This document shows, piece after piece, positions 6,587 to 14,236 of a stretch of 22,418 nucleotides of DNA. Within the stretch, counting starts at the first letter, position 1; each line of letters begins with the position of its first letter. Under the pieces are notes generated by a model, which saw only the letters and a program-made list of their open reading frames with translations, had not been told where the DNA came from and ran no database searches. The stretch spans positions 1 to 22,418 of IMG/VR virus record IMGVR_UViG_3300010354_000737; one strand, 5' to 3'. The translations under genes were made by a program, and so were the position numbers. The DNA comes from a virus.

Positions 6587-9451
6587 TTACCCACCTTGAT
6601 ATAAAACATCAAATGGATCGTCTCCCTCTCCATCATCAAAGAACGGTAATCCTCCGCCCGATGATTGTGACTCATATCCACTAAAAGTCATATTTGGAGT
6701 GGCATCTTCAACTACAACTGTTTGCTCTGATCCAGATTCATAAGATGCATATGATTGAAGTATGTTGGCAATTTGTGGTTTAGATTTTGCCATATTAAGT
6801 TTTTCAACTAATCCTGGAGCAAGAGAGTCTAGACCTTGTGTTGTATCAGCATCGATGACAAATTCTTCCCCTCTCTCTCCAATTAATGCTTTTGTAGGTC
6901 CACCAACTCTACCACCCTTTGCCATTGTCACCAAACCACCACCACCCAAAAATTCCTTTAAAGTTTTTCTAACTCTTGCAGATCCAGCGTAATCTTTTGC
7001 GCCAATGGCACCAGAACCTCCCCACTGTGCTCCAGGAATATCAAATGCAAGTCCAGAGTAATGATATGATCCAGAAGCATGTCCCCCCACTGGATTGAAA
7101 CCTTGGAACTCCGTAACTTGAATTCCTTTAGATTTGAAGAAATTGTATGCTCTTACTGCAGTTGCTCTGTCTCTAAATGCAATATGATCGTGATAATTTG
7201 ATGGCGATCCATGACCTGCTCTATCAAATCTCCCAAAAGGAGTATTAGGATCTCCAGTAATATATTCAGCAACCGCACCACCTACACCACCTCTATCCAT
7301 CCCACCACCCATTCTACCAGATCTACCTTTACCAAAACTTGTCAATGCATCAGCAGCAAATTGATATCTCCTAGGATAATTTGGAGTTCCTGCCTTTTCC
7401 ATTTCGCGTTCAAATATTTCAACCGCTTTTTTAACATCAGTAACACCCTTTAATCTATTAAGTGTTCCATAAGATCTCATCTCTTTCATCATCCATTCAA
7501 CTTGAGTATCTAATTTCCAAGGATCTTTTCCAGATGATGCTGCCCAAGCAACTAAAGCATCCCATCTACCACCACTTCCAGGTCCAGTTCCCCACTGCAT
7601 AATACCTCTTCCTGGACCACCACCAAGTTGTCTTGATTGTGGATTAACTCCAGATTCTTGCATAAGATTACCAATCACACCAGCAGCAGCCTGTTCAGTA
7701 AACCCGTATCCTATCAGGTAATTAAATACCTTTTCAGCATTCGTATTTCCTACTAAAGAACCTGTTCCTGGCGGCATTTGATCTTCAGTAGGAGATCCAG
7801 CAGGACCACCACCTTCTTTTTTCAGTCTGAGATTTTCTTGTATTTCTCTTAATGTTTTTTGAGCATTTGTTTCTGTTGCGTCCTTAAATGCTTTAGAAAT
7901 CCAATTACTAACATCGCCACCTTCAGAAATAGCATCTAATGCCTTTGGATCAACAAATCCACCTTCAGCAAAAGCAGCAGCAAGTCCGCCTTTTAATTTA
8001 CCATCAGATATTCCTTTTGATATTAAAAGATTAATACCCAATCCAACATTTTCATAATCTCTTTGAGTTGGTTTTTGTCCAAGAATAATTTTAGAAGTTA
8101 TTGAAAGAATAGGACCGAAGTAATCACTCTTACCAAGATTTTTCCCGGCATTAAAAATAATATTAAATGGATTCATAAAGTCAGGTAATTTTGGTTTGGG
8201 AAATATTCCAAATAATTTTTCTTCACCACCAATATCAGATCCTGGTTTTATATCAGAATCTTCTCTTGGTTTTTTTGTAGTTACTTTTCTCTTATATTTT
8301 TTACTACCACCTTTACCTTTAGATACGGATCTTTTTACCCCACCTTGAGATTTGCCACCCCTTGTTATACCACCACCAGCAACTCCCATAAAGGATGGTC
8401 CAGAAAAATAAGGAGTTCTTTTTTGAACTTGCTTATCAGATACTCCAGGTTTTCCACCAAATGCTCTTCCAATATTCTTATCAAACTCTTTTCCACCCAT
8501 AAATTCACGAGCAATATCAAGTGCTAGGAATGCCCATCCAGCAACAGGAATTGCAGTTCCGAATGAAAGTAGTCCACCAACATAATCACCACTCTTAATC
8601 CTCATTATGCCTTCAGTTATTGCAAGACCAGCTCCTAAAAGTGGAACTGCTTTTAATGCTTTAGATCCAAATTTAGATGCCAGTTTTGCTCCACCCTTTC
8701 CACCAAGACGAGCACCAGCTCTTGTTAATGTTCTACCCGCACCTCTTCGTGCGAGAGTTCCTGCACCCTTCTTAGAAGCCTTTTCTGCACCCCTTCTACC
8801 TAAACGATCCATTCCAAAATCAGCACTTGCCATTCCAACAATAATGGCAATGTTTATAAATTTTTCAAACTCACTTGCAAGTTTATCAAAATTCTTTAAT
8901 GCATCGTCACCGAATGTTTTTCCAACCATTCCACGAGTAGCATCAATTGCTTTATATCCCCAATCCACAAATGTTACTAACCCATTTAAGAGTTTGCCAC
9001 CAATATCAAGAATAAAATCTGTTGCTTTTCCTAAGAATTTAATAATGGGTATTATTTTTGGTAGATGATCAACTAATCTAACTGCAAAGTATCCAAGAAT
9101 AATATTTCCAATAAAGTTTTTAATCCAATCCAAAAATCCCATTTTAGGAAATTTTGGCATCGTGATTTTACCCTTTTCTGCTTTTGGTTTTGTCTCTAAT
9201 TTCTCTTCTAATTTTTCTCTTCGTTTAGAACTCTCTTGCTTCTTTGCTTCGTTTAGTTTTTTCTTTTCAGAAGCTAAAGTTCCCCTCAATAAACTATCAA
9301 CTTCTATTACTTTAACACGAATAACACCAATGTCCTGTAGCGATTTTTCAGAAAGAGACACTATTGAAGAACTCTTAACAGTTATTTTTTTTACTTTTGC
9401 GAGTGCTCCTCCTTTTGATGAAGGCAAAAACTTCTGAGTATTAACTGCCAT
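6587..9451 (-). CDS. Tape-measure-like hub protein with tail lysozyme and M15-like peptidase domains
   Basis: 954 aa. Residues 40-100 are a basic coiled coil. Hydrophobic segments lie near 104-128, 197-208 and 292-311, followed by a basic Gly/Lys-rich linker (about 350-400). Residues about 570-705 match a phage tail-lysozyme domain: G-V-I-G-N-L-M-Q-E-S-G with the likely catalytic Glu, then R-G-I-M-Q-W-G. Residues about 740-835 resemble an M15-type peptidase: an H-D-H-I-A-F strand and an S-x-H-x-x-G-x-A-x-D-I-P motif near 790-805. After this comes a tape-measure-type segment, G-E-R-G-E-E-F-V-I-D-A, near 855-870. The layout fits a protein inside the tail tube that is delivered on contraction and cuts the cell wall. 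The gene starts 5 bases after the 812-aa tape-measure-like gene ends. No direct T4 homologue; it may share the gp29 role. Confidence 0.8.
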   Translation of the reverse strand: MAVNTQKFLPSSKGGALAKVKKITVKSSSIVSLSEKSLQDIGVIRVKVIEVDSLLRGTLASEKKKLNEAKKQESSKRREKLEEKLETKPKAEKGKITMPKFPKMGFLDWIKNFIGNIILGYFAVRLVDHLPKIIPIIKFLGKATDFILDIGGKLLNGLVTFVDWGYKAIDATRGMVGKTFGDDALKNFDKLASEFEKFINIAIIVGMASADFGMDRLGRRGAEKASKKGAGTLARRGAGRTLTRAGARLGGKGGAKLASKFGSKALKAVPLLGAGLAITEGIMRIKSGDYVGGLLSFGTAIPVAGWAFLALDIAREFMGGKEFDKNIGRAFGGKPGVSDKQVQKRTPYFSGPSFMGVAGGGITRGGKSQGGVKRSVSKGKGGSKKYKRKVTTKKPREDSDIKPGSDIGGEEKLFGIFPKPKLPDFMNPFNIIFNAGKNLGKSDYFGPILSITSKIILGQKPTQRDYENVGLGINLLISKGISDGKLKGGLAAAFAEGGFVDPKALDAISEGGDVSNWISKAFKDATETNAQKTLREIQENLRLKKEGGGPAGSPTEDQMPPGTGSLVGNTNAEKVFNYLIGYGFTEQAAAGVIGNLMQESGVNPQSRQLGGGPGRGIMQWGTGPGSGGRWDALVAWAASSGKDPWKLDTQVEWMMKEMRSYGTLNRLKGVTDVKKAVEIFEREMEKAGTPNYPRRYQFAADALTSFGKGRSGRMGGGMDRGGVGGAVAEYITGDPNTPFGRFDRAGHGSPSNYHDHIAFRDRATAVRAYNFFKSKGIQVTEFQGFNPVGGHASGSYHYSGLAFDIPGAQWGGSGAIGAKDYAGSARVRKTLKEFLGGGGLVTMAKGGRVGGPTKALIGERGEEFVIDADTTQGLDSLAPGLVEKLNMAKSKPQIANILQSYASYESGSEQTVVVEDATPNMTFSGYESQSSGGGLPFFDDGEGDDPFDVLYQGG

Positions 9452-9456
9452 TTACC

Positions 9457-11895
9457 CTACCTCGAAATACCCAATGTTTTTGCCTTTGATGCAGATCCTT
9501 TTGTAGAAGCACTAAAACTTGGTGTTCTTGTTCTGGAAGATCTTCCTCCACCTTGTCCACCACCTGCAACATTGGACTTTGTTCTTACAACTTTTACTGT
9601 TGGTTTTGGTGGTGGTTTAACTGCACTAACACCAGCATTTCTTGGACGAGCAAATCTTGATTTATAAGGTCCAGTCTGTTTTCTTCTAGGATCATTAGCA
9701 CCATACATCGTAACTCCTTGCCCTAAAGATTTTTGTTCTTTTGGTTTTCCTGATATGCCAAGTAATCCACCAAGTAATGTTTTACTTGCAGATAATCCCC
9801 AAGATTCTTTGGCAGTTCTTTTTCCACCGAGAACCATATCAACATCACCTTTTCCTTTAAGTGGATTTAATTGGTGAAGTGCTTGAAGTCTTTGTTGAAC
9901 TGATTTCCCCTTTCCAAATAAAACACTCATGGGATCTTTCATTTTATCAAAATCATACTTGTCTTCAATACGATATCCACCACCTTCTTTTTTAGATCTT
10001 TGAGTTGCCCAGAATTGCCCAAGAATATTTTTTGCGTTCTTAGCAGACTCACTCATATTACCTTTTTCATCTGCATAGTCTGCATACTGAACTCTGATCC
10101 CACCTGCCTTCAATTTTTTTAAGAAACTCTTTTGGGTCTCAAGTGCGGGATTACCATCTTTTGCGCCCTGGGCACGGAGTTCTTTAATCTTTGCTTCTGC
10201 TTTTGAAATTTCGGATCCAGTCCTTTTCTTTGCTCTCTGTATTGCATTTTGCAACTCTGCTTTAGACTCTTTTGATAGATCTCTCTCACTTATTGGTCCA
10301 CCGAATCCACCAAGCATTTGTTTTGCGTAGATTGATCCAGCGTCTCTATAAGTTGCTGCTCCGGATCCCTTAAGTTTAGACATAACTTCCTGAACAGGAC
10401 CGGGCATTCCAGGCATCTTAATTCCACTTGGAATTCCAGGCATCTTAATTCCAGCACCTTTTATGCCAGCCATTCTTTGAATTGCACCCATAGGATTGGT
10501 CAATAAAGATCCAGTAGAGGAGGAACCCGCGCTGGAAGGAGTTGCATTTATCCCAGATGGAATTCCCCATGTTGATTGTCTGTTTAAATCTGCTCCAAAT
10601 TTAAACTTAACAAATCTATTGATTGCTCCTAAAGGATCCTTTGCAAAGGGTACATTTGCATCAGAACTACGATATCCATAACTCTTATCTTTACCAATCT
10701 GTCCACCGCCGGCAGCATATGTTGTTCCACTGATCACTTTGGGTTTATTTGTTCCACCTCCAGCAGCATTCATTGCTTCCAGAGTGTCAACACCATATTT
10801 TGCAACTGCTCCGCGAGACATGACAAACTCACCGTCACTCAACATTGCGGGAATTTTATCTACTCCCTTCTCCCCACTTACATACCCATTAAGTAAATTA
10901 CCAAACCCAGAATTAAGTCCACCACCATAAAATTTTAGAATGTTTACTGGTCCACCACCAAAATATGCAGGAGTCTTTGATTCAGAATCATCACCACTGA
11001 ACGCTCTCTGTGCAAGTTGAGTTGTTGCATATGTACCAGCAGCAAGTGCTAGAGCAGTCTTGGGATTATTTTTTCCAAATCTCAATAATGCTGGAATTGC
11101 TTTTGCAAGTCTAGCAATTCCAGATAGAGCAATTCTTGTGAGAATTCTAACTCCTTTGCCAAATCTTGTTCCAAATATAATAAATCCACCGAGAAGTGCA
11201 GGCCACCAATCAGTTAAAAATCTGATAATAGTTTTGACCTTACCTGCATTTTTTGGATCTCCCATCCACTCAAGGAGTTTATAAACAATTCTACCAAATA
11301 AAATTGTAGTGAAAAACTGAATGATTCTATCAAGTAAAGACTTGACTGGTGCGATTATTTTTTCTGCTGCTTTTTTTAAACCTTCAAATCTTTTCTCTAA
11401 TTTATTTTCTGCTAGATTTCTTTTTTCCTGTTCTGATTTTCTTCTCTCATAAGAAGATGCATCATCAGAAACTTTTTTTTGTTCTTTTAATGTTTCACTT
11501 ATTGAATTCATAGAAGCAGCAATTGCCGCTATATTATCTTCTAAAGTCTTAGATATGGAAGATGCTCCAACAGAAGCAGTTCCAGGTAGAGACTTAAATT
11601 GCTTTGCACCAATAACTTTTTGCTTAATGTTGCCAACACCAAAAGAACCTGCTGTTATTTTTTTCTTTTTTATTCCAAATCTACCTTGATCTTTCTTACT
11701 CTTTACTCTTCTATATTCTTCAGTCAGAAGCATAACTTCTTCGGTAGGAATAGTCTTTGTGGACATCCTACCTTTAACCATTGCCTCCTTGAGAAGAGTC
11801 AAATATGTTTCATAATCTAAGTCAAAAACATCCTCAAGCCCAATAAGCCTCAGTATCCTAACATCTATTTCCTCTTTTGGATTAGAAATGGGCAT
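9457..11895 (-). CDS. Tape-measure-like tail/hub protein
   Basis: 812 aa. The N-terminus is charged, with a helical Lys/Glu-rich stretch at about 135-180. Hydrophobic segments lie at about 188-207 and 228-245 and again near 255-290. At about 348-368 is L-S-D-G-E-F-V-M-S-R-G-A-V-A-K-Y-G followed by a Gly-rich run, a signature seen in many phage tail tape-measure proteins. The C-terminal third is basic and Gly/Pro/Ser-rich and probably disordered. It overlaps gp51 by 14 bases. In T4, 26-51 are followed by 27-28-29, where 29 is the tail-length determinant, so this position fits a gp29-type role. Sequence identity to T4 gp29 is not evident by eye. Hydrophobic segments could enter the host membrane on ejection. 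Confidence 0.75.
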   Translation of the reverse strand: MPISNPKEEIDVRILRLIGLEDVFDLDYETYLTLLKEAMVKGRMSTKTIPTEEVMLLTEEYRRVKSKKDQGRFGIKKKKITAGSFGVGNIKQKVIGAKQFKSLPGTASVGASSISKTLEDNIAAIAASMNSISETLKEQKKVSDDASSYERRKSEQEKRNLAENKLEKRFEGLKKAAEKIIAPVKSLLDRIIQFFTTILFGRIVYKLLEWMGDPKNAGKVKTIIRFLTDWWPALLGGFIIFGTRFGKGVRILTRIALSGIARLAKAIPALLRFGKNNPKTALALAAGTYATTQLAQRAFSGDDSESKTPAYFGGGPVNILKFYGGGLNSGFGNLLNGYVSGEKGVDKIPAMLSDGEFVMSRGAVAKYGVDTLEAMNAAGGGTNKPKVISGTTYAAGGGQIGKDKSYGYRSSDANVPFAKDPLGAINRFVKFKFGADLNRQSTWGIPSGINATPSSAGSSSTGSLLTNPMGAIQRMAGIKGAGIKMPGIPSGIKMPGMPGPVQEVMSKLKGSGAATYRDAGSIYAKQMLGGFGGPISERDLSKESKAELQNAIQRAKKRTGSEISKAEAKIKELRAQGAKDGNPALETQKSFLKKLKAGGIRVQYADYADEKGNMSESAKNAKNILGQFWATQRSKKEGGGYRIEDKYDFDKMKDPMSVLFGKGKSVQQRLQALHQLNPLKGKGDVDMVLGGKRTAKESWGLSASKTLLGGLLGISGKPKEQKSLGQGVTMYGANDPRRKQTGPYKSRFARPRNAGVSAVKPPPKPTVKVVRTKSNVAGGGQGGGRSSRTRTPSFSASTKGSASKAKTLGISR

Positions 11896-12070
11896 TGTTC
11901 ATCTGTTGTTTTTGTTTTAATTCTTCTTCTTCAAGATGCTGTTGTAACAATGTAACATATATGTCTCTTTCCCATGGGATCATATTTTCAATCTCCCATA
12001 ATGAGTATTTATGGTACTGGATCAAAGAAAAATTGAGACGAAAATAATTCTCAAGGTCCATGTGGACCAT
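11882..12070 (-). CDS. 51: gp51-like baseplate hub assembly protein
   Basis: 62 aa, rich in aromatic residues and Glu, with the block L-W-E-I-E-N-M-I-P-W-E-R-D-I-Y at residues 24-38 and a C-terminal Glu/Gln helix. This block is typical of small proteins encoded next to gp26 in T4-like phages. In T4, gp51 (249 aa) is needed for hub assembly but is not part of the finished hub, so the present protein would be a much reduced version, and homology to T4 gp51 itself is uncertain. The gene begins 2 bases after the gp26 stop and overlaps the tape-measure-like gene by 14 bases, so the three are surely co-translated. Confidence 0.7.
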   Translation of the reverse strand: MVHMDLENYFRLNFSLIQYHKYSLWEIENMIPWERDIYVTLLQQHLEEEELKQKQQMNNAHF

Positions 12071-12072
12071 GC

Positions 12073-12792
12073 TTATGCGAAAAAACTTGCTAAGCCCTCA
12101 AGAACAACATCGCTTTCAACACCTGTAACTGGATTCTTAACTTTAATTGTGTGAGATAGTCTTGGCATTGTTTCAAAGAATTTTTCAATATCCTTAAACT
12201 GCGAAGAGTTCATTGATTCTAGAAATTCAGACATCTCTTTTTTAGTTACATCTGAAGAAGACCAAACTTCTTCTTCCGTAAAAATTTTATCAATACAAGA
12301 TGCAATCAATTCAAATGATTGATCCATTGCATTTTTGTCATTAAAATCAAAATTGTTTTTGATAAACTGATCTAATGATGGATACTTCATTTCCATCATA
12401 ATAGAATTATCGACTTTAATCCTATTCGTATGCTCTTCATTTTTCTGAACTTTAATATCATCTAGATTGATCTTCATTGGAACTTGAGTCTCACCGTCAT
12501 CAGGACAAATAACGTTTACTTCAAGTTCTTCCCCAACTGACTTACCACGGATATTTAAAAACAAATATTCAATATCAAAAGTAGGAAGTGATTCTACCTT
12601 AACTTCTTTGGTAAGAATACAACTTTTAATAACAGATTTAATTGCTGTAGTAATTTGCTTAGTGTCTTCACTCTCTAAAGCAATTACAAGTAATTTTTCT
12701 TCTTTAACAAGAAAAGGTCTATATTGAATTGTTTCTCCAGTTGATGGCAATTCAAGTTCATATGTTGGTGTAGCAATCTTTGGTAAAGGCAT
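12073..12792 (-). CDS. 26: gp26-like baseplate hub subunit
   Basis: 239 aa (T4 gp26 is 208 aa). The N-terminus P-T-Y-E-L-E-L-P-S-T-G-E-T-I-Q-Y-R-P-F is followed by V-K-E-E-K-L-L-V-I-A, the hallmark opening of the T4 base plate protein family. A middle beta-rich segment includes a C-P-D-D-G-E stretch around residue 95. The C-terminus is helical and ends with V-T-G-V-E-S-D-V-V-L-E-G-L-A-S-F-F. gp26 is a hub component required for tail assembly. It is the first gene of the minus-strand hub run, with a perfect late promoter 28 bases upstream of its ATG, which suits late expression. Confidence 0.88.
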   Translation of the reverse strand: MPLPKIATPTYELELPSTGETIQYRPFLVKEEKLLVIALESEDTKQITTAIKSVIKSCILTKEVKVESLPTFDIEYLFLNIRGKSVGEELEVNVICPDDGETQVPMKINLDDIKVQKNEEHTNRIKVDNSIMMEMKYPSLDQFIKNNFDFNDKNAMDQSFELIASCIDKIFTEEEVWSSSDVTKKEMSEFLESMNSSQFKDIEKFFETMPRLSHTIKVKNPVTGVESDVVLEGLASFFA

Positions 12793-12819
12793 AATGTCCT
12801 ATAGGTTGTTCAGTGTGAT

Positions 12820-12827
12820 TATTTATA
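12820..12827 (-). promoter_or_regulatory. T4-type late promoter, TATAAATA
   Basis: The minus strand reads CCTATAAATAATC, an exact match to the classic T4 late promoter core. It lies 28 bases before the gp26 ATG and would drive gp26, gp51 and the two tape-measure-like genes. Recognition would require gp55, gp33 and the sliding clamp; gp33 is encoded in this window. Confidence 0.85.
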
Positions 12828-12881
12828 GGAGGTGGTCAGAACAAGAAGTGTCCACCCCATGCATAAAGGGAGTTTCAGTGG

Positions 12882-12890
12882 TGCTATAAT
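12882..12890 (+). promoter_or_regulatory. Extended -10 host-type promoter for the two-gene cassette
   Basis: TGC-TATAAT is a perfect -10 hexamer with the TGn extension. No good -35 box is found at 16-18 bases, as is usual for extended -10 promoters. The expected start site is near 12897, about 15 bases before the ATG at 12912. This would be read by unmodified host RNA polymerase, so the cassette may be transcribed early in infection, unlike the late genes around it. Confidence 0.65.
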
Positions 12891-12911
12891 AACTACAGTT
12901 CAAACAAAACA

Positions 12912-13157
12912 ATGAAAGGACTCCTCAACTTTTATCTTGCATCTGCACTGACTGTAACCACGGCAGCTACTGGTGCTTGCTTTGTGTGGTATGTTCAAGA
13001 ATATGATGCTGCTTATAAGTACCATAAAGTTGCCCCCGATGTTTCACAAATTCATCGTAACAATTCTCTTTGGTTGGGTCTCTGGGGCGGTCTTTATGGT
13101 CTGACTGGTGTGGTGAGTGCAATCGGACTTTCTCAGGGTCTCAAGAAAGAGCAATGA
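12912..13157 (+). CDS. Small membrane protein with two transmembrane segments (cassette gene 1)
   Basis: 81 aa. Hydrophobic segments lie at about 5-27 and 52-75, the second rich in Gly/Leu/Trp; they are joined by a polar loop with Y-D-A-A-Y-K-Y-H-K. The C-terminus is L-K-K-E-Q. No Shine-Dalgarno sequence is visible; the leader is only about 15 bases. The stop overlaps the next start as ATGA. Codon use and base composition (I estimate about 46% GC) differ from the AT-rich flanking genes, which suggests separate origin. Function is unknown. Size and topology recall phage superinfection-immunity proteins or holin-type proteins, but no motif supports either. Confidence 0.8.
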   Translation: MKGLLNFYLASALTVTTAATGACFVWYVQEYDAAYKYHKVAPDVSQIHRNNSLWLGLWGGLYGLTGVVSAIGLSQGLKKEQ

Positions 13158-13267
13158 AATCATTTTTAATCTGTCTGTTACTATCCCCTCTCCTACTTTA
13201 TAGTGCTGGATTTGTAACTCTAACTGTCCTACAAAATATAAAAGTAGAACTTCCTACTCCAAACTGA
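13154..13267 (+). CDS. Tiny single-pass membrane protein (cassette gene 2)
   Basis: 37 aa. Starts at the ATG that overlaps the previous gene's TGA, so its translation is probably coupled. A hydrophobic segment spans about residues 4-27 (F-L-I-C-L-L-L-S-P-L-L-L-Y), followed by a short polar tail ending E-L-P-T-P-N. It could be a membrane anchor or a cleaved signal peptide, but at this length an anchor is more likely. An in-frame upstream start at 13070 would read out of frame through gene 1 and is not supported. The terminator stem begins at base 13266, within the stop codon. Confidence 0.65.
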   Translation: MKSFLICLLLSPLLLYSAGFVTLTVLQNIKVELPTPN

Positions 13268-13291
13268 AGGTCATTATGACCTTCTTTTTTT
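13266..13291 (+). terminator. Intrinsic terminator ending the two-gene cassette
   Basis: GAAGGTCA (13266-13273), loop TTA, TGACCTTC (13277-13284), then seven T residues: a perfect 8-bp stem with a U tract in the plus direction. It begins inside the stop codon of the 37-aa gene. The T run overlaps the stop codon of the opposing gp54 gene, so it isolates cassette transcripts from the gp54 antisense strand. Confidence 0.88.
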
Positions 13292-14204
13292 ATGCAAAGA
13301 TTCCTTGATCTCTACCAATTTGATCTCTAGATCTAAACTGATCTAATGCGGGGTTTCCAATTGCACGACCATCTTTCTGCGTATCGCCATTAAGGAAATC
13401 ATTAAATATTGGTCCACTATTTTGCCCCTGAACACCAAATTGAGGATTAATAAAATAGTCTGGAGAACTATTCCAAGAAGATTGTTCTAACGGACTTAGT
13501 TGCATATTTTGATTGTCTGCAAGAGGAGGATCTATGCCCTTGTTCAGAACATATCTAATATAAGTCATTGATACGGTGCATTTCAAAAGAGAAGATGAAT
13601 CATATGCAATGGGCATGGATGATATGCTTATTGGATATGATCTTATAAACTCATAACTTAATATTCCAGATTGTCTCCCACCAGATGATACTCCCCCCAT
13701 ACCACTTCTTTCAAACTTAGTAACGGTTAATCCTTGAGTAGTGTAACTATCTGGATATTGAAATCTATAAAAATAATTGGAACTCTTAGAAGTAATATCT
13801 CCTCTTTCAGGTTGTGCAGTATCGCTTGATTCTTGTGCAATATACTTCATCCAAGTTTCAAATATTCTAATGGGAAGATAATGTTCTGCATCAACATAAA
13901 AAGTTAGATCAATACGATCATCATAAACTCTTCTATAAGCATGTCTTTCAGTAACACCATGAAAATCATTAGTAACTTCTAGCGTTGCAAGATTTGAACC
14001 AGGAAGAGTTGCCTCACAACACATCAGATTCAATCTATCCAAATTAATAGTATTCACACTAATACTATTCTCAGAAAAATATTTTGTTAATTTGGTTGGT
14101 AATTGGATATTAACAATAAAGTGAGAAGTTGTTGCCGGATGTAATAAAGCTGCCTTTATTTGAGATACACTCTTCGCAGTAGGTGTAGGAGGATTGGTAG
14201 GCAT
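13290..14204 (-). CDS. 54: gp54-like baseplate tail tube initiator (gp19-fold)
   Basis: 304 aa (T4 gp54 is 320 aa). The core pattern A-T-L-P-G-S-N-L-A-T-L-E-V, then R-V-Y-D-D-R-I-D-L-T-F-Y-V-D, then I-F-E-T-W-M-K-Y-I fits the tube-protein fold shared by gp19, gp48 and gp54. A later Y-E-F-I-R-S-Y-P-I-S-I-S strand fits the same fold. T4 gp54 joins gp48 on the baseplate to start tube polymerisation; gp48 is encoded nearby, supporting gp54 over the gp19 tube protein, which is much shorter. The ATG at 14204 abuts the late promoter of the divergent gp4 gene. The upstream leader is extremely AT-rich with no convincing ribosome binding site, and I find no exact late motif on the minus strand. Confidence 0.75.
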   Translation of the reverse strand: MPTNPPTPTAKSVSQIKAALLHPATTSHFIVNIQLPTKLTKYFSENSISVNTINLDRLNLMCCEATLPGSNLATLEVTNDFHGVTERHAYRRVYDDRIDLTFYVDAEHYLPIRIFETWMKYIAQESSDTAQPERGDITSKSSNYFYRFQYPDSYTTQGLTVTKFERSGMGGVSSGGRQSGILSYEFIRSYPISISSMPIAYDSSSLLKCTVSMTYIRYVLNKGIDPPLADNQNMQLSPLEQSSWNSSPDYFINPQFGVQGQNSGPIFNDFLNGDTQKDGRAIGNPALDQFRSRDQIGRDQGIFA

Positions 14205-14205
14205 C

Positions 14206-14213
14206 TATAAATA
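14206..14213 (+). promoter_or_regulatory. T4-type late promoter, TATAAATA, for gp4
   Basis: Plus-strand CTATAAATAA matches the T4 late promoter core exactly. It starts 2 bases beyond the gp54 start codon on the other strand and ends 23 bases before the gp4 ATG at 14237, leaving a leader of roughly 15-18 bases. The whole gp54-gp4 divergent interval is only 32 bases. Confidence 0.82.
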
Positions 14214-14236
14214 ATTTTTTACCTTATATATTATGT

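Noticed and set aside
8607-9068. 153-aa plus-strand open frame, Pro/Ala/Phe-rich
   Set aside because: It is the mirror of the Gly/Ala/Arg-rich part of the 954-aa protein; composition is what the opposite strand of that coding run gives, and there is no ribosome binding site or context.
12004-12011. CATAAATA on the minus strand inside gp51
   Set aside because: Fits nATAAATA, but it is inside a coding frame more than 100 bases from the next start, where the codons explain it.
12830-12857. Possible GGTGG/CCACC hairpin in the gp26-cassette interval
   Set aside because: Only five pairs with a long loop and no conserved extension; too weak to call.
13070-13267. 65-aa version of the second cassette gene starting at 13070
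   Set aside because: The added residues are an out-of-frame reading of cassette gene 1. The ATG at 13154, overlapping the gene 1 stop, is the natural start.
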